15,764 nucleotides of DNA from Roseivirga sp. UBA6061. GTDB lineage: Bacteria > Bacteroidota > Bacteroidia > Cytophagales > Cyclobacteriaceae. Below, piece after piece: positions 8,047 to 14,535 of the stretch. Numbering within the stretch: the first letter of the stretch is position 1; each line of letters begins with the position of its first letter. Location: contig DIYF01000089.1 in the NCBI GenBank assembly GCA_002427745.1, forward strand, positions 1 to 15,764, given 5' to 3'. The position numbers were made by a program, and so were the translations under genes. Under the pieces are notes generated by a model. The model saw only the letters and a program-made list of their open reading frames with translations. It ran no database searches and was not told the origin of the DNA.

Positions 8047-8110
8047 ACCCTCCATTAACGCAACTGTTTTAAGGTTCAAACCATCTGTCTTTCAGGCACA
8101 AACACTTTTT

Positions 8111-8734
8111 ATGAAGATCATCAACATACTCGGCTGGACATTTTTCATTTTCCTGGCCATAGTCATAGGGCTCTATCCTTTGGGCTACGTTATCAGTGAT
8201 ACCCTGGCGCAATATGGTTTGCTCTCGCAAAAACCCGATGCCATCACCGGTAGTCAGATTTGGAACATACAGTTCTACCTGCATATCATGTTGGGAGGTC
8301 TGGCCCTTCTGGCCGGCTGGTCTCAGTTTTTGAAAAAATCCCGCAGTAAGTACCTTTCCACTCACAGGCTGCTGGGTAAGGTGTATATGATAGCCGTTGT
8401 TATCAGCGGTATATCAGGGCTCTACATTGCCATCTATGCTGAAGGCGGCATTGTGGCCAAAACAGGCTTTGCGGGACTGGCCATTTCCTGGCTCTTTACT
8501 ACCATTAAGGCCTATCTGGATGTCAGGAAAGGAAACATTACAGGCCATCAGCAATGGATGGTACGCAGCTATGCACTCACCTTTGCGGCTGTAACGCTGC
8601 GCATCTGGTTACCCATGTTTCAGTATGGTTTTGGCATGGACTTTCTTTCTGCTTATGTCATCATCGCCTGGTTGTGCTGGGTGCCCAACCTGCTTTGGGC
8701 AGAATGGAAGGTACGCAGGTACGGGTTGGCCTGA
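8111..8734 (+). CDS. DUF2306 family multi-pass membrane protein
   Basis: The 207-residue integral membrane protein has about six hydrophobic segments (roughly residues 5-27, 50-70, 90-110, 115-135, 150-170 and 178-198). Family hallmarks are H58 in the second segment, HRLLGKVY (85-92), and HQQWMVRSYALTFAAVTLR (146-164). The conserved histidines in or near membrane segments suggest heme or metal binding, but no function is established that I know of. The ATG at 8111 opens directly into the first hydrophobic segment. The gene stands alone on the plus strand, with a TetR-operator-like palindrome about 65 bp upstream. Confidence 0.85.
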   Translation: MKIINILGWTFFIFLAIVIGLYPLGYVISDTLAQYGLLSQKPDAITGSQIWNIQFYLHIMLGGLALLAGWSQFLKKSRSKYLSTHRLLGKVYMIAVVISGISGLYIAIYAEGGIVAKTGFAGLAISWLFTTIKAYLDVRKGNITGHQQWMVRSYALTFAAVTLRIWLPMFQYGFGMDFLSAYVIIAWLCWVPNLLWAEWKVRRYGLA

Positions 8735-8852
8735 TAGCCTTTGCTCCTCAGGATGCGTCCACAGGGAAGTCCATAAAGGAGGCAGTCCGTTATGAAACGG
8801 GTGCAGTACTCAGGGGCCGGCTATGCAGGGACCCCGAGGGCGAGGGTTTTGT

Positions 8853-8882
8853 GCTCAGAGTCTCCTGCGGATGACTCTGAGC
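8853..8882. repeat. Perfect 10-bp stem-loop between the DUF2306 and helicase genes
   Basis: GCTCAGAGTC and GACTCTGAGC pair perfectly around the 10-nt loop TCCTGCGGAT. It lies 118 bp after the DUF2306 stop and 68 bp before the helicase start. No T-run follows on the plus strand, so it is not a standard terminator. The surrounding gap, 8735-8950, is GC-richer than other intergenic DNA here and holds no convincing gene. The block may be a dispersed repeat or a small structured RNA. Confidence 0.6.
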
Positions 8883-8938
8883 GAACCATGATTTTAACTT
8901 CTTCGATTTTCAATAACTCCTGTCCCAATGAATGGTTG

Positions 8939-8946
8939 TAGCTTTG
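8939..8946 (+). promoter_or_regulatory. Bacteroidota-type -7 box of the helicase gene
   Basis: TAGCTTTG matches the Bacteroidota -7 consensus TAnnTTTG exactly. It ends 4 bp before the ATG at 8951, which would put transcription start at or next to the start codon and give a leaderless or near-leaderless mRNA. No good -33 TTTG is visible at the expected distance, which lowers confidence. Confidence 0.45.
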
Positions 8947-8950
8947 CCGC

Positions 8951-10255
8951 ATGTCTATCAAAGATCAGTCGGCTATTCTGAAGAAGCTCGGTATTGCCTC
9001 ACTTAACCCTATGCAGACCGAAGCCCTGAGTACCATGGCTTCACATGCCGAAGTCATACTGCTCTCTCCTACCGGCACCGGTAAAACGGTCGCCTTTCTG
9101 CTTCCCTTGCTTGAAAAACTTGACAGAAGCCTGGCTGAAGTTCAATTGCTCATTGTAGTACCCAGTCGGGAGCTGGCCATTCAGATAGAGCAGGTGGTCA
9201 GAGAAATGGGGGCCGGCTATAAGACCAATGCTGTTTACGGAGGCCGGTCTGGCAGTAAAGACCGACTGGAGATCAAACACCGTCCGGCTATCCTCATTGG
9301 TACTCCGGGCAGGTTGGCCGATCACCTGAGAAGGGAAAATTTCTCAACTGATTTTATCCATACCCTGGTACTGGATGAGTTTGACAAATCGCTGGAAATA
9401 GGTTTTGAAACAGAGATGGAAGAGATCCTGTCAGCCCTGCCGAATCTTCAGAACAAAGTGCTCACCTCAGCCACCCAGGGAGTAGAGATTCCTGCCTTCG
9501 TCAACCTGAGCAGCCCTGAAACCATCGACTATCTGGATGGGAAAAATGATCAGCTCCAAATTCGTCAGGTCATTTCAGCTTCGAAAGACAAGCTGGACAC
9601 TCTGCTTAAGACGGTCTGCCATTTGGGTGATGTACCCGGTATTATCTTCTGCAATTTCAAGGACAGCATAGAGCGGGTAAGCCATTTTCTCAAACAAAAT
9701 GGTATTGATCATGGCTGTTTTTATGGTGGCATGGAGCAGCAGGACCGGGAGCGGGTGCTGATCAAATTCAGAAACGGTACCCATCGCTTACTCCTGGCCA
9801 CCGATCTGGCAGCCAGAGGTATTGATGTTCCCGAAATCAGGTTTATCATTCACTACCATCTGCCGGCTAGGGAACATGAATTTATCCACCGAAATGGACG
9901 AACCGCCAGAATGAATAAAGAGGGTGTGGCGTACATCCTCCATTGGGAGGGCGAAACACTTCCCGACTTTGTGGGACAACCCGAGACTGAGGAACTGATT
10001 ACCACTTCCACTCCTGAGCAACCTGAATGGCGAACGCTGTTCATTTCGGGAGGAAGAAAGGACAAAATATCTAAGGGTGATATTGCCGGACTGTTCTTCC
10101 GGCAGGGAGACTTAAAGCAGGAGGAACTGGGCAGGATAGAACTTAAAAGAGACTGTGCTTTTGTCGCGGTAAAGGCCACCCGGGCCAATCACCTGATCAG
10201 CACCTTGAATAACAGCAAGCTTAAGAAACGAAAGGTCCGTATCAGCGCAGTATAA
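8951..10255 (+). CDS. DbpA-like DEAD-box RNA helicase (DEFD variant)
   Basis: This is a 434-residue ATP-dependent RNA helicase, probably acting in ribosome assembly or RNA remodelling. Motifs in order: Q motif LNPMQTEAL (18-26), motif I PTGTGKT (40-46), Ia PSREL (71-75), Ib TPGR (118-121), motif II as DEFD (142-145), motif III SAT (173-175), motif V ATDLAARGID (283-292), and motif VI HRNGRTAR (313-320). Residues about 361-431 form a DbpA-type RNA-binding domain (RTLFISGGRKDKISKGDIAG), which in E. coli DbpA targets 23S rRNA. The DEFD box and HRNGRTAR depart from the DEAD and HRxGRxGR norms but keep the catalytic Asp, Glu and Arg. No Shine-Dalgarno sequence precedes the start. It is monocistronic. 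Confidence 0.93.
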   Translation: MSIKDQSAILKKLGIASLNPMQTEALSTMASHAEVILLSPTGTGKTVAFLLPLLEKLDRSLAEVQLLIVVPSRELAIQIEQVVREMGAGYKTNAVYGGRSGSKDRLEIKHRPAILIGTPGRLADHLRRENFSTDFIHTLVLDEFDKSLEIGFETEMEEILSALPNLQNKVLTSATQGVEIPAFVNLSSPETIDYLDGKNDQLQIRQVISASKDKLDTLLKTVCHLGDVPGIIFCNFKDSIERVSHFLKQNGIDHGCFYGGMEQQDRERVLIKFRNGTHRLLLATDLAARGIDVPEIRFIIHYHLPAREHEFIHRNGRTARMNKEGVAYILHWEGETLPDFVGQPETEELITTSTPEQPEWRTLFISGGRKDKISKGDIAGLFFRQGDLKQEELGRIELKRDCAFVAVKATRANHLISTLNNSKLKKRKVRISAV

Positions 10256-10276
10256 ACGGCTATCGACATAAATAAG

Positions 10277-10286
10277 GAACCGGTTC
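10277..10286. promoter_or_regulatory. GAACCGGTTC palindrome after the helicase gene
   Basis: This perfect 10-bp palindrome lies 22 bp after the helicase stop. It shares the central ACCGGT with the operator-like sites at 8033 and 10414, but its flanks differ. It may be chance. The same gap also has 8-bp arms AAATGCCT (10344-10351) and AGGCATTT (10377-10384) around a 25-nt loop, a weak terminator candidate. Confidence 0.2.
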
Positions 10287-10381
10287 GTATAAAGCCTCAG
10301 GGTACGGCTGTGTCTTCGGAGCAAAATTTCATTTCTTGGCTTTAAATGCCTCCTTCCTGTCTAACAACCGTCAGCAAGGCA

Positions 10382-10423
10382 TTTTGACCGATCTGCAAAA
10401 GTCTGTTTCAAACAGACCGGTCT
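10382..10423. promoter_or_regulatory. Clustered operator-like palindromes upstream of the secreted protein gene
   Basis: Three overlapping or adjacent elements fall within 42 bp. TTTTGACCGATCTG (10382-10395) is one base different from the site at 8033. GTCTGTTTCAAACAGAC (10401-10417) is a perfect inverted repeat with 8-bp arms. AGACCGGTCT (10414-10423) is a perfect 10-bp palindrome. The last ends 43 bp before the start at 10467, a usual place for repressor binding. Symmetry and core sequence resemble TetR-family operators. The matching regulator is not in this window. Confidence 0.45.
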
Positions 10424-10466
10424 CCCGTTTTAAAAGGCAAACAGATCATCGTTAAACTGATTTTTC

Positions 10467-11195
10467 ATGATGCGATATTTTTTAAAGCTCTGTATTCTGG
10501 TGTTGTTTCTGATACCCTCTCTTAACAAGGCTAAGACACAAACTTTCCCTTATGAACAGTTAATCGGTACAAGCTGGAACCTGGCAGATTTTGACAAGCG
10601 CTATCACAGGGCTGAGATCAAGGGAACGGCACTGCTGTTTGAAAAGTTTATGCTGGGCAAAATTGTAAACCCTGATGGACAGGAGTCGGAGCCACTGTAT
10701 CTCAATTTCGATACGGTCGGCAAAAAAGTCTTTTCCCGCAGACTCAGTAAACCCAGAGAAACGCATGAGGTAAAGCAATACACGGTAGATCACATCGTGA
10801 TTTTTGAAACGGCCGAATCTGAGGAGAGAACTTTCGTCAGGCTGCTTCCTGAAGCATTTCTGGAGAAGAAGTCGTATCCCACTTTCTACGAGCAAATGTT
10901 GAAAGGCAGCCGTTTCTTCCTCAAAGAGAGCGTTATGGTTTTTGTGAAAGGAGGCGCTGTTACTGCTGCCTATAGCAATAAAGACAGAGAAGACAAGTAC
11001 CTGCCAGTTTACCTTCATTACCTTAAAACTCCGGATGGTCTTTATAAAAAGATCAACCTGACGAAGAAATCCGTGCTCTCTGTTTTGGATGAAGACACAC
11101 GAAAGAAGGCCGCGACCCTGGCAAAGAAAAACCGCACCAAATGGACCAATGAGGAAAAGATAACGGAGTTGCTGGCAGCACTGAATTTAGATTAA
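10467..11195 (+). CDS. Secreted protein of unknown function
   Basis: I do not recognise this 242-residue protein. It begins with a clear signal peptide (MMRYFLKLCILVLFLIPSL, cleavage probably near residues 22-25, AKTQ). No lipobox or membrane anchor follows, so periplasmic or outer-surface export is expected. The mature part is mixed alpha/beta and lysine-rich, and its last third (about 190-240) is predicted helical and strongly basic (KKSVLSVLDEDTRKKAATLAKKNRTKW). A second ATG follows immediately at 10470. Operator-like palindromes lie just upstream. Its stop codon overlaps that of mobA on the other strand by sharing TTAA at 11192-11195. Confidence 0.8.
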   Translation: MMRYFLKLCILVLFLIPSLNKAKTQTFPYEQLIGTSWNLADFDKRYHRAEIKGTALLFEKFMLGKIVNPDGQESEPLYLNFDTVGKKVFSRRLSKPRETHEVKQYTVDHIVIFETAESEERTFVRLLPEAFLEKKSYPTFYEQMLKGSRFFLKESVMVFVKGGAVTAAYSNKDREDKYLPVYLHYLKTPDGLYKKINLTKKSVLSVLDEDTRKKAATLAKKNRTKWTNEEKITELLAALNLD

Positions 11196-11776
11196 CAGCC
11201 CTTCAGTATCTCCTCTGCCTGCTTCAGGGATTCCGGAGTATTGAGGTTGTCAAAAAGCCATTCAGTATAAAAATCAAGTTGCTCGTCAATCGGCACTTCA
11301 AACCTTTTCAACTGAGTAACCACATATCTCATTTTGAGCTCTCGCTTATCAATCAAATCTTCCAGAGCCGGCAAACAGCTTTTATGATACCAGCCTGCCA
11401 GGGGTTCCACCTTACCCCTATGAAGAGGTAATATGGCCTGCTCAGCATCGACCCGGGCAATAAGATGAGATAGCAGCTCACTGGAAACAAAGGGAGTATC
11501 ACAGCTGAGCACCACATTCCAATCCGTCTGACTATGAGTAAGCCCTGTCAGTATTCCCCCCAGCGGACCACAGTCGGGCTTCAGGTCTCCCAATACCGGG
11601 TATCCAAACTGCTTATATCCTGGAGTATTGGCCACGATAAGGATTTCTGAGACAAGCGGTTTTACAGCTTCAATGGCATAGCTTACCAGGGGTTTGTTGT
11701 TCAACAAAGTCAGACCCTTGTCCTCTCCCATGCGCTCACTCTTCCCGCCTGCTAATATGATACCCGTGCCTGCCAT
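11192..11776 (-). CDS. mobA: Molybdenum cofactor guanylyltransferase MobA
   Basis: MobA transfers GMP from GTP to molybdopterin, making the MGD form of the cofactor. Formate dehydrogenases of the FdhA type need this form, which links the gene to the enzyme at the left of the window. Seen: the nucleotide-binding start GIILAGGKSERMGEDKG (5-21), PDCGPLGGILTGL, and the metal-binding Asp in SCDTPF. The ATG at 11776 gives 194 residues, the usual size, with the family motif right at the N-terminus. A GTG at 11824 would add 16 unrelated residues and is unlikely. The gene is divergent from the cupin lipoprotein, with 84 bp between starts. No other cofactor-biosynthesis genes are visible here. Confidence 0.93.
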   Translation of the reverse strand: MAGTGIILAGGKSERMGEDKGLTLLNNKPLVSYAIEAVKPLVSEILIVANTPGYKQFGYPVLGDLKPDCGPLGGILTGLTHSQTDWNVVLSCDTPFVSSELLSHLIARVDAEQAILPLHRGKVEPLAGWYHKSCLPALEDLIDKRELKMRYVVTQLKRFEVPIDEQLDFYTEWLFDNLNTPESLKQAEEILKGC

Positions 11777-11860
11777 TTCGTGAAAACTACAAAGGCCGTA
11801 GCTGCCAGACAAATAGTTGACCACCGGGAAAAAGCCAAAAGGCTATTGTATCTTCACTTT

Positions 11861-12406
11861 ATGAAGACCTGTCAACTCCTGTTAAGCATTTCGTTGCTGC
11901 TGCTTTTTGCCTGCGAAACCCAAAAACCGAAAGAGATTCCCCCACCACCCGCAGCTATCGAACAACCGATTTTCGTTGATAACGAAGGGGTAAAAACCTG
12001 GAATATCTTCGGACTGCAGATAGTGGGTAAAATCTTCAGCGAAGATACTAACGGGGCCTATTCCGTAATTGTCAGCACCACCCCACCGGGTGGCGGGGCA
12101 CCTCCTCATGTGCATGAAATTGAAGACGAGCTGTTTTACGTACTGGAAGGAGAATTCAGCTTTACCTGTGGGGAGGAGACTTTCCTGGCTAAAAAGGGAG
12201 CGGTGGTCGTATTGCCAAAGGGTAAACCTCATGCATTTAAAAACACAGGAGGCACTACAGGACGCATGATGAATACCATCACTCCGGGTGGTTTTGAGCA
12301 GTTTTTTGAGGAGGTTGATCAGCTGCCCAAAGACGGACCTCCAGACCCGGTAACACTCTCTAACCTCGCTATGAAATACAAACTCAGGTTTATTCAGGCT
12401 GATTAA
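11861..12406 (+). CDS. Cupin-domain lipoprotein
   Basis: This is a 181-residue predicted lipoprotein. The ATG at 11861 starts a short lipoprotein signal (MKTCQLLLSISLLLLFAC), with lipidated Cys at residue 18, followed by a proline-rich linker. An in-frame GTG at 11780 would put 27 charged residues before the signal and is rejected. A single cupin barrel follows, with metal-binding motif H83-x-H85-x4-E90 in PPHVHEIEDELFYVLEG and a second-motif histidine H124 in LPKGKPHAF. This matches small cupins that bind a divalent metal; the substrate is unknown. Its location would be an envelope membrane facing the periplasm or surface. Its stop overlaps the stop of the next gene, tail to tail (TTAA). Confidence 0.88.
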   Translation: MKTCQLLLSISLLLLFACETQKPKEIPPPPAAIEQPIFVDNEGVKTWNIFGLQIVGKIFSEDTNGAYSVIVSTTPPGGGAPPHVHEIEDELFYVLEGEFSFTCGEETFLAKKGAVVVLPKGKPHAFKNTGGTTGRMMNTITPGGFEQFFEEVDQLPKDGPPDPVTLSNLAMKYKLRFIQAD

Positions 12407-13557
12407 ACTTCGTAGGGGCTGGTCATTGATTTATGGTGGTGCAGGCGGTCTGATCGAAACTCCCGGGGAAAGGCCTTCTGATCTCTGATGTATTGCATAA
12501 CCATTTGTCCAACAGCCGGTCCCATTTTAAAGCCATGCCCGGAAGATCCGCATAAGATCGTTGCATTCGCAAAGTCTCCCGCCTGTTCCATGATGTAGCG
12601 CCCATCCAATGAGCTTTCATATACGCAGGTATGGTGTTTCAACAGTTTCGCACCCTGTAGGGCAGGAAAACGGTTGACCACTATGGCGCTCATTTCTTCA
12701 AAAATAGGTTCGGTTACACCACGGTCGTCATGATCCGGGTCCAGCAGCCAGTCTCGCTGATCATAGGCCAGTTTGAAGCCTTGATTAAAATGATCAGGGA
12801 TACCATAATACATGCGGTCTCCCTCGCGAAACTCTAGCCAGATTGGCAGATCCTCACCGCCATGGCGCTCAGGCTCTTCATAAAAGTATACCTCCTGCCG
12901 CGTCACCTTTATCACAGGGTCAAGCTCAGGAAACAGTTCTTTCATCCAGGGGCCACAGGCAAATATGAACTGATCGGCTTTCAGTCTTTTCCCTCCCTCA
13001 GTCAGCACGGCCTCTACCCTGCCATGCCCCTCTAATGAAATGACTTTATCCTCCAGATAAGTACCACCCAGCTTCTCGAATTCAGTCTTCACCACTTTGC
13101 AGGCCCGGCTGGCCTCCAGATAGCCCACTTTGGGTTCATAAAAGGCACTGGTGATATCCTCCAGGTTGATCTGTGGATAACGGGTGGCCACCTCCCGCAA
13201 ATCTATCTCATCCAGCACATAGCCCTTTTCTCTCATCAAAGGCTGAGATAAAGTGGCATAGGCCGGATCAATGCCCCGGAACATCCACAGTGATGGCTTT
13301 TCATGATAGAGGTCCTGCCCCCAGGCTTCGCAATAATGCTCCCAAAGCTGGAAGGACAGGTCTACCATATCGGTATATACCTGACTGCCTCCATAGGCCA
13401 TGCGTATAATGCGGGTTTTACCTCCCGATCCGGCCTTTTCATGGCCCGGTCCCGCTTTATCAACCAGCGTCACCTCATACCCGGCATGTTGCAGCATATA
13501 AGCCGACCAGCCTCCCCAGGCACCGGCTCCGACTACGATAATCTTACCTCTTGACAT
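12403..13557 (-). CDS. Sarcosine oxidase / N-methyl amino acid oxidase family flavoenzyme
   Basis: This 384-residue enzyme belongs to the monomeric sarcosine oxidase family, which oxidises N-methyl amino acids with O2 to give the amine, formaldehyde and H2O2. Seen: the dinucleotide-binding GxGxxG near the start (VVGAGAWGG, G10/G12/G15), T48-R49 and R52 in GKTRIIR, K262 in GFKLAY, the probable covalent-FAD cysteine C311 in HHTCVYE, and K344 in SGHGFKMGP. These match R49, R52, K265, C315 and K348 of MSOX as I recall them. MSOX His45 and His269 appear to be replaced by G45 and D266, so the substrate may differ. The ATG at 13557 was chosen over a TTG at 13587 because the FAD motif then starts at the usual distance. 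The gene is monocistronic. Confidence 0.85.
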   Translation of the reverse strand: MSRGKIIVVGAGAWGGWSAYMLQHAGYEVTLVDKAGPGHEKAGSGGKTRIIRMAYGGSQVYTDMVDLSFQLWEHYCEAWGQDLYHEKPSLWMFRGIDPAYATLSQPLMREKGYVLDEIDLREVATRYPQINLEDITSAFYEPKVGYLEASRACKVVKTEFEKLGGTYLEDKVISLEGHGRVEAVLTEGGKRLKADQFIFACGPWMKELFPELDPVIKVTRQEVYFYEEPERHGGEDLPIWLEFREGDRMYYGIPDHFNQGFKLAYDQRDWLLDPDHDDRGVTEPIFEEMSAIVVNRFPALQGAKLLKHHTCVYESSLDGRYIMEQAGDFANATILCGSSGHGFKMGPAVGQMVMQYIRDQKAFPREFRSDRLHHHKSMTSPYEV

Positions 13558-13594
13558 TGTCACCCAATCTAACCTGAGTTCTGACAATAAAGAA

Positions 13595-13724
13595 TGTCAT
13601 CCCCGAAATATTTACTCGATTTCAATTCTATGGACGATGACATCAGGCATCTCTGCATAAACAGCCTGAGATTCCGGATATTTTTCTTCCCTGAGTAATT
13701 TGAGCGGAAAAATTCCGGAGTGAC
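13595..13724. repeat. REP-like intergenic repeat
   Basis: The element runs from TGTCATCCCCGAA (13595-13607) to ATTCCGGAGTGAC (13712-13724), which form imperfect inverted ends. Inside are a second ATTCCGGA (13671-13678) and GCATCTCTGC (13647-13656). The latter is the exact reverse complement of a segment in the repeat near 4765, so both probably belong to one family in opposite orientation. The rest of the gap, 13725-13785, shows nothing else. Confidence 0.6.
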
Positions 13725-13785
13725 GGTTTAAGTGAGTTTGTCTACCAGTAGAATGCCGGCTGATATATAACTCAGCCTCTTCTTT

Positions 13786-14535
13786 CTAGCTGCCAATCCA
13801 GTTCCGAAAGTTCGGAGCATTTTCCTTGCTTACTGCCACCTCTTCATTGACTGCCGGTATCAGATCGAGGAGAATCTTACCGTTATCTGACCTGAACTTG
13901 CCAATCGACTCAATATTGACCAGGTATTTGCGATTGGCCCTGAAGAACTGTCGATTATCGAGCTCTTCCTGCAGGTCGCTGATCGTTTTGTCTATGATAT
14001 ACTTATTGCCCTCCCTGTCCTTCAGAAAGACAATTCTGTATTCTGTAAAGCAGTAGGCAATATCCCTGACGTTTACCGATACAAAATCTACCCCTTTCTT
14101 CACCACATAGCGCTGCTTTCGGTTCTCTTTTTCAACTCCTCTGTTAAACAGTTCATTGAATTTGTATTGAACAAAGTGCGTCTCCAGTTTTCGCACCTTA
14201 TCCAGGGCTTTGCGGAGTCTGTCTTCCTGAATCGGTTTTAGGAGGTAGTCAATCGAATTGTACTCAAAAGACTCGAGGATGTAGTCATCGTAGGCGGTGG
14301 TGAAAACAATGGGGAACTGAATATCGAATTGCTTGAATATCTCGAAGCTACTGTCATCAGAAAGCTGAATATCCACGAATGCCAGGTCGGGACCGGGATT
14401 TGTCCTTAGCCAGGCCAGACTGTCTTTCACACTTTCCAGTGTGGCCAGTATCCTGATGCCCGGATCAATAGCCCTCAACATGGTGGTCAGTTTATCCACT
14501 GCCGTAGCTTCATCTTCTATGATCAGTATATTCAT
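13786..14535 (-). CDS. LytTR-family response regulator
   Basis: This 249-residue transcription factor is the output of a two-component system. The receiver domain (1-120) has the acidic pocket E7/D8, phospho-acceptor D55 in FVDIQL, T79/T80, and K100-P101. The LytTR DNA-binding domain covers about 141-249 (RYVVKKGVDFVSVNVRDIAYCFTEY, then FFRANRKYLVNIESI). In Bacteroidota such pairs commonly control surface, transport or lifestyle genes; the targets here are unknown. The ATG follows directly on the kinase stop codon (TAG then ATG), so the two are co-translated and almost certainly partners. Confidence 0.95.
   Translation of the reverse strand: MNILIIEDEATAVDKLTTMLRAIDPGIRILATLESVKDSLAWLRTNPGPDLAFVDIQLSDDSSFEIFKQFDIQFPIVFTTAYDDYILESFEYNSIDYLLKPIQEDRLRKALDKVRKLETHFVQYKFNELFNRGVEKENRKQRYVVKKGVDFVSVNVRDIAYCFTEYRIVFLKDREGNKYIIDKTISDLQEELDNRQFFRANRKYLVNIESIGKFRSDNGKILLDLIPAVNEEVAVSKENAPNFRNWIGS

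Noticed and set aside
7900..8110. Tetrahydrofolate riboswitch or clear promoter ahead of fhs
   Set aside because: I could not find a conserved riboswitch core. The best -7 candidate on the minus strand (TCTATTTG, about 7996-8003) misses the TAnnTTTG consensus and has no matching -33 box.
8554..8874. 106-residue frame overlapping the end of the DUF2306 gene and running into the following gap
   Set aside because: It starts inside a well-supported gene in another frame, and its tail ends in the hairpin repeat, so it is most likely chance.
11780..11860. N-terminal extension of the cupin protein from GTG at 11780
   Set aside because: It would place 27 charged residues before a textbook lipoprotein signal sequence, which would prevent export.
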